Shown: positions 6,484 to 11,277 of the stretch, in pieces
Layout of the letters: each line of letters opens with the position of its first letter
Numbering within the stretch: position 1 is the first letter of the stretch
NCBI GenBank assembly: GCA_947625585.1
Contig: CANQOZ010000033.1
Coordinates: forward strand, 1-11,277
From: an uncultured Eubacteriaceae bacterium
Lineage (GTDB): Bacteria; Bacillota; Clostridia; Eubacteriales; Eubacteriaceae
DNA: 11,277 nucleotides
Reading direction: 5' to 3'
Position numbers and translations under genes: made by a program
Notes under the pieces: model-generated
What the model was told of the DNA's origin: nothing
Seen by the model: only the letters and a program-made list of their open reading frames with translations
Database searches by the model: none

Positions 6484-8123
6484 TCGGTTCCACCTGAGCT
6501 TTCAGTACTTTCCTCATCACCGTCAGACATTAATTCACTAGTAAAATCATCACTTGTATTTTGCTTTGGATAATAAATAACTTGTCCCTTTTGAAGACCG
6601 CCTGTTATTTCAACATAATCTGCATTCGAGAGACCAGTTGTAACATCAACTTCACCACCAAGTGTTCCATCTTCGCTTTCAGTTGTATAGACGTATTTTC
6701 TATTATTTTGGTCTTGAAGTGCTTCAATAGGAATAATCAAAACATTCTGGTTACTTCCTGTAGAAATTTTTACATTAGCACTCATCCCACTCTTTAATGG
6801 TCGGTCCGTATTTAAAGTGACATCAACTGAATATTTAGAATTTCCATCACTTGTCTGAGCAGCACCGGAAATAGTGCTGATATTACCAACAAATTCTTCG
6901 TCCGGTAAAGCTTCCAAAGTAATTTTAGCTTCTTGTCCAGGTTGAATGTTTAAGATATCTCTTTCATCAACTAAGATATTTACTAGTAATTGGTCCATTG
7001 AACCAAGTTTAAAAACAGTCGCATCATAAGTAGTAAAGTCTGAAATTTGTTGTACATCTGCTCCAGAACCACTTGAGCCCATACTACCGGATGAAGAGAA
7101 ATAGTCACTTGGAAGTTTGTTGGAATCTCCTGCATTCTGACTTCCTTGTCCGTTTTCTGTTGATCCTCCTTCAAGAAGACTGTAATCCGCATTGCTAGTA
7201 TAAATATCTGGAACAAAGTCAGATCTACCATTAATAAATGTTTGTTCATCTCCAAAAACATCAGAACCTTCAGGTGTTCCTTCAACCGGTGTTTCTGAAT
7301 CTGAAATTTCTACTATTTTTGCATTTTCCTTAAATAGAGATTGCTCTAAAATTGATCTCTGTGGTGAGAATAAGTTTGTTGTAAATTCTGAATTTAACAG
7401 AAAATGATACAAAGGTACTAATAACAAACTGTCAGTAAAGCAATTTAGACGAGTGATTTGTTGTTGATCTAATATATCGTTTCTAGCAACGCTTATATTA
7501 TTTGTTCTAACAGTTGGAATCATTAAGCTAACATTACTAGTAGAAGAACTACTATCTGATCCAGAGCCTTGAGAATCCATAGTATTTTGAACGGTTATTG
7601 GAGCTCCATCAACTAAATAGATGTTATTAATAACACCATTTTGAGGAGCAGTGATAACTGGATAGTTACGTAAATCCCTTAACTGACTTATATAAGAACG
7701 AACAGCTGTTCGCTGACCGATTAAAGCATCTCTTTCATACGTTGTTAATTGTGTTTTATCCAGTTGATTTTGGATTTCAGTCTCTTTTGCTTGGGCTTCT
7801 GCTAACTTTCCATTAATGGAAGCTGGTTCAATGTTCGCTAAAGCCTGTCCAGCTCCAACAGAATCTCCCACTTTTACTAATACTTCTTTTACTGTAACAC
7901 CAACCGGAGCGACGATTTTTACTTCACTTCCTGCTTGAACGTAACCTTTACCACTAACCGTACTTTCAATATTACCGTAGTCGACAGTATAGGAATTGTT
8001 TTTTGTGCTTTCTTCACTACTAGAGCTCATCATGGCTACTGCAATACCCACTCCAGCTAGTACGACTAAGGCTACTGCTAATCCTATTACTAATTTTTTA
8101 TGCTTAAGTATAAACTCTTTCAC
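6480..8123 (-). CDS. MacA/HlyD-like membrane fusion (adaptor) protein with a large Ser/Gly-rich insertion
   Basis: This 547-residue protein is the first gene of the exporter operon. It starts at GTG, with AGGAG 7 nt upstream. One N-terminal membrane anchor spans ~10-31. A lipoyl/barrel-sandwich half-motif follows (~66-90, VKIVAPVGVTVKEVLVKVGDSV), then a short helical hairpin (~92-141) and the second lipoyl half (~144-168, PVITAPQNGVINNIYLVDG). A beta-barrel domain starts at ~358, and a membrane-proximal part with VLIIPIEALQD lies at ~451-461. The C-terminus is acidic and Ser-rich. Between lipoyl and barrel, ~175-350 is an insertion: Ser/Gly-rich linkers flank a less repetitive stretch at ~196-262 that I do not recognise. 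Typical relatives are roughly 330-420 residues. In Gram-positive cells the protein would sit outside the membrane and link permease to substrate or wall. The adaptor role is secure; the insert's function is unknown. Confidence 0.9.
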   Translation of the reverse strand: MKEFILKHKKLVIGLAVALVVLAGVGIAVAMMSSSSEESTKNNSYTVDYGNIESTVSGKGYVQAGSEVKIVAPVGVTVKEVLVKVGDSVGAGQALANIEPASINGKLAEAQAKETEIQNQLDKTQLTTYERDALIGQRTAVRSYISQLRDLRNYPVITAPQNGVINNIYLVDGAPITVQNTMDSQGSGSDSSSSTSNVSLMIPTVRTNNISVARNDILDQQQITRLNCFTDSLLLVPLYHFLLNSEFTTNLFSPQRSILEQSLFKENAKIVEISDSETPVEGTPEGSDVFGDEQTFINGRSDFVPDIYTSNADYSLLEGGSTENGQGSQNAGDSNKLPSDYFSSSGSMGSSGSGADVQQISDFTTYDATVFKLGSMDQLLVNILVDERDILNIQPGQEAKITLEALPDEEFVGNISTISGAAQTSDGNSKYSVDVTLNTDRPLKSGMSANVKISTGSNQNVLIIPIEALQDQNNRKYVYTTESEDGTLGGEVDVTTGLSNADYVEITGGLQKGQVIYYPKQNTSDDFTSELMSDGDEESTESSGGTE

Positions 8124-8477
8124 TTGAACTCTCCTATGGATGTTACAGAAATGAATATTAATTATTGTTCTTATATAAGGTCACTAATTAATGTATATGT
8201 CTGATTTTTGCCAGAAATTTAATTAATAAATCTGGTTTTAAACGAGGAATAAGTTGTCTAATTTTAAAGACAAAATCCCTTAATATCAAGTATATACAAA
8301 TAAAAGAAAGTGGGCAAACAACTTTTAGACTAAATATTGCTTTTTAGAAATCTGCAAAAGTTTCAAAAATGGTATAGAAATGTGGATACTAAATAAAGTT
8401 AATTAGAAGCTATAGCTATCCGAGAATATAATTTGAACTTTTAAGAATAAATTTAGAATGAATCAAATAGTGATGAA
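8124..8477. other. AT-rich intergenic region upstream of the exporter operon
   Basis: About 350 bp with no believable gene on either strand. It should contain the promoter of the leftward exporter operon. The only hint is a CAGACA hexamer on the minus strand near 8200 followed by TATATAAG, but the spacing (about 20 nt) is too long for a confident call. No inverted repeat strong enough to name as an operator was seen. Confidence 0.5.
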
Positions 8478-8563
8478 ATTAATGAAAGCATTAGCAGATA
8501 TAATAATTAGTAAAATCAATTATTATAGATAATATTTCTATATGCGCTAATGCTTTAATTAAT
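8478..8563. repeat. 86-nt two-tier inverted repeat (long hairpin)
   Basis: The outer arms are ATTAAT (8478-8483) plus AAAGCATTAGC (8485-8495), and GCTAATGCTTT (8546-8556) plus ATTAAT (8558-8563). They are complementary except for one G/A mismatch. Nested inside, TATAATAATT (8499-8508) and AATTATTATA (8518-8527) form a second perfect 10-bp stem around a 9-nt loop. It lies 35 bp downstream of the PAP2 stop codon on the minus strand. It lacks a proper U-tract, so it is either an atypical terminator or mRNA 3'-end stabiliser, or a small MITE-like element. Confidence 0.6.
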
Positions 8564-8598
8564 CTGGAAAACAAGTAAAAAGCAAAAGATGTCACTTA

Positions 8599-9159
8599 TT
8601 AGATTTTTTTGTTCGGATATATATAGCTATCGATTTTTGACCGGTTTTTCTCATAAAGTTTGACACAAAGGAAAGCTACGAGAGATCCAATGATAGCACC
8701 GACAACGATATCACTTATATAATGTACAAATAGATAGACTCTTGAAAATGCAATTAAGAATGCAAGTAGTAAGACAAACCATCTAAAATAACTATATGGT
8801 TTAAAGTCGCTGAGCATAAAGAATCCTGTCGCAACAGCAAAAGAAGTAGAAGAATGGTTTGATGGGAAAGAGTATCCTCTTGGTGCTGATATTAAAAGTT
8901 GAACTTCGTGGACTTGAAAAGGTCGAAGTCTGGCAACAGTAACTTTTATAACTTCGCACAAAGCATAATCAATAATTAAAGCAGCGAGACAGACTAAGCC
9001 TATGTTTCGAGTTGGTCGATATAGTAATAGGACAATACAAAAGATTGTCCAAAACCAACCATCTCCGAGATGGGTAATCGTTGAAAAGAATGTATTTAAA
9101 AACTGATTTGAATAGTGCTCTAGGACATACAAGCTAAAAGGTAAATCAAAGGTACTCAT
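8599..9159 (-). CDS. PAP2-family membrane phosphatase (BcrC/undecaprenyl pyrophosphate phosphatase-like)
   Basis: Starting at ATG 9159 this is a 186-residue, multi-helix membrane protein. A TTG at 9180 would add 7 residues, but the ATG overlaps the ung stop as ATGA (9156-9159) with AGAAGAAG just upstream, a typical coupled start. The three phosphatase motifs are complete: KVTVARLRP (72-80), PSNHS (99-103) and SR.....H...D with Ser139, Arg140, His146 and Asp150. His102 and His146 would be the catalytic pair. Family members remove phosphate from lipid pyrophosphates, such as undecaprenyl pyrophosphate outside the membrane, or from phosphatidic or phosphatidylglycerol phosphates. Size and the PSNHS form fit a BcrC-like enzyme, but the lipid cannot be assigned from motifs. 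It is the last gene of an overlapping three-gene operon. Confidence 0.9.
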   Translation of the reverse strand: MSTFDLPFSLYVLEHYSNQFLNTFFSTITHLGDGWFWTIFCIVLLLYRPTRNIGLVCLAALIIDYALCEVIKVTVARLRPFQVHEVQLLISAPRGYSFPSNHSSTSFAVATGFFMLSDFKPYSYFRWFVLLLAFLIAFSRVYLFVHYISDIVVGAIIGSLVAFLCVKLYEKNRSKIDSYIYPNKKI

Positions 9160-9836
9160 ACTTCTTCTGGAAGGCACCAATTAATGGGCTCTAATCCGTT
9201 TTCAACTAAGAATTCGTTAGTTCTGGAAAATGGTTTTGATCCAAAGAATCCATTATTGGCAGAAAAGGGACTCGGATGGGTCGATTCAATTATTTTATGC
9301 TTTGGATTAGTAATTAAAGCTTTCTTTCTTCTTGCATTATTTCCCCAAAGAATAAAAACAACAGGTTCATCTTTATCATTAATCTTACGGATAACTTCAT
9401 CCGTAAATTCTTCCCAACCCAATTTCTGATGGGAGTTCGCCTGGGATTGCCGCACCGACAACGTTGAATTTAATAACATAACCCCTTGATCTGCCCATGA
9501 TTTTAGGTAACCGTGGTTAACAGGAGTACAGCCAATATCGTTTTGAAGTTCTTTATAAATATTTTGAAGTGATGGCGGTATTTTTGCTCCTGGTAGAACT
9601 GAAAATGAAAGTCCGTGTGCCTGATTTGGTTCATGATATGGATCTTGTCCTAAAATAACAACTTTTACATCTTTATATGCAGTGTAATGAAAAGCGTTAA
9701 ATAGGTCATACATGTCAGGATAGACTGTAAAATTTTTATATTCATCAATTAAATTCTTCCGCAGGTCCTTATAATATGGTTTGTCAAATTCACCATCTAA
9801 AACTTCCTGCCAGTCATTATTAAACTGAACTGCCAT
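9156..9836 (-). CDS. ung: Uracil-DNA glycosylase, family 1
   Basis: This 226-residue cytoplasmic base-excision repair enzyme removes uracil from DNA. The water-activating loop GQDPYH is at 63-68 with Asp65. The uracil-binding LLNSTLSV, including Asn123, is at 121-128. The DNA-intercalation/minor-groove loop HPSPFSA with catalytic His187 is at 187-193. The PPSLQNIYKEL stretch (87-97) is also characteristic. Length is standard for bacterial Ung. The start ATG at 9836 overlaps the 3' end of the HAD gene by 17 bp. AGGGAG lies 10 nt upstream and a GAAAG directly before the ATG. The stop TGA overlaps the ATG of the PAP2 gene. The operon partners have no obvious shared pathway with repair. The assignment is firm. 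Confidence 0.98.
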   Translation of the reverse strand: MAVQFNNDWQEVLDGEFDKPYYKDLRKNLIDEYKNFTVYPDMYDLFNAFHYTAYKDVKVVILGQDPYHEPNQAHGLSFSVLPGAKIPPSLQNIYKELQNDIGCTPVNHGYLKSWADQGVMLLNSTLSVRQSQANSHQKLGWEEFTDEVIRKINDKDEPVVFILWGNNARRKKALITNPKHKIIESTHPSPFSANNGFFGSKPFSRTNEFLVENGLEPINWCLPEEV

Positions 9837-10488
9837 CTTTCATTAACTCCCTAAAATCTTCAATATAATAATCTGCTAATTTCCTGATCTTATGTTCCTG
9901 GTTTTTTGAATGTTTATCTTTTACTGCAACAACGGTCATACCGGCTCTTTTGGCTGCCAATACACCTTCATATGTATCTTCAAAAGCAAGACAATTATGA
10001 GGATTAACCCCTAACATATCAGCTGCCTGTAAGAAAACAAACGGAAATGGTTTACCACGTTTAACATCACAGCTATATGAAAAGGCATCTATACTATCAA
10101 TTCCCCTTTTTCGAAAGAACCTTTCAGTTGTAAATGCCTGATTTGATGTAGCAATTCCAACACGTTTATCTTTTAAATATTCTAAAAATTCTTTAGCACC
10201 CGGTTTAAATTCAACCGAATTCATATAGTAATCATGAGATAAGTCAATCCAATCTTGTTTTATGTGTTCAACACTAAAAGGTAGGTTAAACCGATCCTTA
10301 AAGTACTGGGCTGTTTCAGTAAAACTCATACCATTTATTTCATCTCCTAATCCTTTTGGAACACGATAGCCAAAACGGGCTAGGTAAATAATATCTATTT
10401 GATGCCACAAACCTAAAGAGTCGATTAAGGTTCCGTCAAAGTCAAATATATAAGCATCAAATTTGTCTAAATCTAACTTATCTCTCAT
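9820..10488 (-). CDS. HAD-superfamily phosphatase, beta-phosphoglucomutase-like
   Basis: This 222-residue cytoplasmic hydrolase has all HAD motifs: I, DFDGT with nucleophile Asp16 and acid/base Asp18; II, ATSN with Thr114 or Ser115; III, Lys146 in KRGKPFPF; IV, FEDTYEG with Glu170 and Asp171. Residues ~25-95 form the alpha-helical cap typical of subfamily IA, as in beta-phosphoglucomutase, phosphoglycolate phosphatase and small sugar-phosphate phosphatases. The EDTYEGVLAAKRAGM wording is common in the beta-phosphoglucomutase-like branch, but the substrate cannot be read from this. It is the first gene of the operon with ung and the PAP2 gene. Its ribosome binding site is poor: no clear AGGAG lies in the 15 nt before the ATG at 10488. 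Relatives of this gene often act as metabolite-damage-control phosphatases; that role is only a possibility here. Confidence 0.9.
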   Translation of the reverse strand: MRDKLDLDKFDAYIFDFDGTLIDSLGLWHQIDIIYLARFGYRVPKGLGDEINGMSFTETAQYFKDRFNLPFSVEHIKQDWIDLSHDYYMNSVEFKPGAKEFLEYLKDKRVGIATSNQAFTTERFFRKRGIDSIDAFSYSCDVKRGKPFPFVFLQAADMLGVNPHNCLAFEDTYEGVLAAKRAGMTVVAVKDKHSKNQEHKIRKLADYYIEDFRELMKDGSSV

Positions 10489-10819
10489 AAGTAAAATCTT
10501 AACATAACAACTTCAAGTGAATTTTAAAAAATTCTAGTAGAAAACCTAATTTATAGTGATTGTGTCTTAAAGAGAGTGTAAATTAAATTGAGATCATAAA
10601 AAGATTAGCCGAAAGTTTAAGAATTGGTCCATATTAGGACTATTATTTTTCAATAAAAGTGCTAAAATGATTTTAATCCAAAAATTGGGCGTACTATCCC
10701 TAGGAAATATTGATTTGTGTAGATGTATTGCTTTTTCTAGCATAGTTATTACGTCGAATTAAACTCGTCAAAAATAATAGAGATCTCATCCATGTAAACA
10801 CAGGAAATCCTCCATGTAG
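10489..10819. other. Intergenic region, no gene seen
   Basis: About 330 bp lie between two leftward genes. I find no coding frame or RNA gene. On the minus strand a TATAAA at about 10554-10549 could be a -10 for the HAD-ung-PAP2 operon, but its best -35 (TTTACA) is 21 nt away. An extended -10-like TGCTAAAAT is on the plus strand at 10660-10668, but no rightward gene follows. Short direct repeats of TCCATGTA flank ~20 bp near 10790-10820. Confidence 0.5.
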
Positions 10820-11277
10820 TTAAACAGAAACCTTCGAGGACCCTAATAAGAAAGGATCTGTAATTTTATCGGGATTTCTTTTAGGATAGGATTGTTTTCT
10901 AAGATTTTTGACAGGTTGGATGTTAAAGAAATAATTAATGTCGTGCTTAAATAAAGTCAGTAGATATTTCTTAAGTCGGCTAAATTTATTTAAGGCCTCT
11001 TTCAAGTTATGATGAGAGAGGCTTTTTTCAATTAATTCGATTGAATCTTGAGTAAAACCTCTAAGATCATCATTCTTAAATGCTCCAGTAAAACTTTCTT
11101 TAAAAGCTTCCTTATAATCACCTGGAAGAAGATCCGTAACCACATCTTGAAAATCTTTTAAGTCGATCTGGATCTCTGATTCCTTAAAAACCTGTTCTAC
11201 TGCATCGATTAAAAGCGTATCTTGTGCCGGAAGAATAATAAAATTGGTTTTTCGCAATTCAGATTCTTTGATTGTTT
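10820..11277 (-). CDS. Unrecognised protein, 5' end probably beyond the right edge
   Basis: The leftward frame is open from the window edge to a stop at 10820-10822. The first possible start inside it is a TTG at 11257, but the codons before it (TIKESE) are also open and there is no ribosome binding site visible, so the gene likely starts outside the window. About 145-151 residues are visible. The sequence is mainly helical in character, with alternating acidic and basic stretches (DAVEQVFKESEIQIDLKDF; SLSHHNLKEALNKFSRLKKY) and a polar basic tail near QSYPKRNPDKITDP. There is no signal peptide or membrane segment in the visible part. I do not recognise a family or active site and give no function. 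It has no close partner; 330 bp separate it from the HAD gene. Confidence 0.55.
   Translation of the reverse strand, partial: TIKESELRKTNFIILPAQDTLLIDAVEQVFKESEIQIDLKDFQDVVTDLLPGDYKEAFKESFTGAFKNDDLRGFTQDSIELIEKSLSHHNLKEALNKFSRLKKYLLTLFKHDINYFFNIQPVKNLRKQSYPKRNPDKITDPFLLGSSKVSV

Noticed and set aside
6983..7285. Alternative-frame ORF within the adaptor gene
   Set aside because: It lies on the same strand in another frame inside the Ser/Gly-rich insert region, has no ribosome binding site and resembles no protein; it is an overlap artefact.
10624..10651. Short GGTCC/GGACT hairpin followed by TTATTTTT as a terminator
   Set aside because: The stem is only about 6 bp with a G-U pair, the T-run is on the plus strand, and no rightward gene precedes it.

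Overview
The window looks like a low-GC, Gram-positive (Bacillota) chromosome segment. It has strongly AT-rich intergenic DNA, AGGAG-type ribosome binding sites, ChW (clostridial hydrophobic W) surface repeats and a MacAB-like exporter without an outer-membrane partner. A Clostridia or Erysipelotrichia-like anaerobe would fit, but the species cannot be named from sequence alone.

Layout. 1-160 (-): N-terminus of a cation diffusion facilitator transporter that runs off the left edge. 161-915: long AT-rich intergenic stretch with one perfect inverted repeat. 916-2829 (+): a secreted ChW-repeat protein with a VanX-like D-Ala-D-Ala dipeptidase domain, split by a 747-nt ORF-less group II intron at 1214-1960. 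2857-2900: its terminator. 3035-3195: an array of AAGTTTAAACTT-like palindromes, the last six spaced 20-21 bp. 3420-4472 (+): a 5'-truncated AlbA_2/HATPase_c_4 family gene. 4524-4566: terminator for the leftward operon. 8123-4618 (-): three-gene exporter operon (adaptor, ATPase, permease). 8478-8563: large two-tier hairpin. 10488-8599 (-): tightly overlapping operon of a HAD phosphatase, uracil-DNA glycosylase (ung) and a PAP2 phosphatase. 10489-10819: no gene seen. 11277-10820 (-): unrecognised gene entering from the right edge.

The main result is the intron. The apparent two separate ORFs are one gene. The intron starts GTGCG, has a canonical 34-nt domain V (1878-1911) and a domain VI with a bulged A at 1953, and ends in AT at 1960. 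Two 6-bp exon-binding pairings are perfect: EBS1 1567-1572 with IBS1 1208-1213, and EBS2 1483-1488 with IBS2 1199-1204. Precise excision joins A|TG into a Met codon and rebuilds the second of three ChW repeats (GW-M-NPVTDG...AGTTG), giving a 388-residue exported enzyme. The intron encodes no maturase, so splicing in the cell presumably depends on one supplied elsewhere. Expression of this cell-wall enzyme would then be conditional on RNA splicing.

The rest is ordinary housekeeping plus efflux. The adaptor carries a large Ser/Gly-rich insertion between its lipoyl and barrel parts, and the AlbA_2-type gene is probably a decayed remnant.
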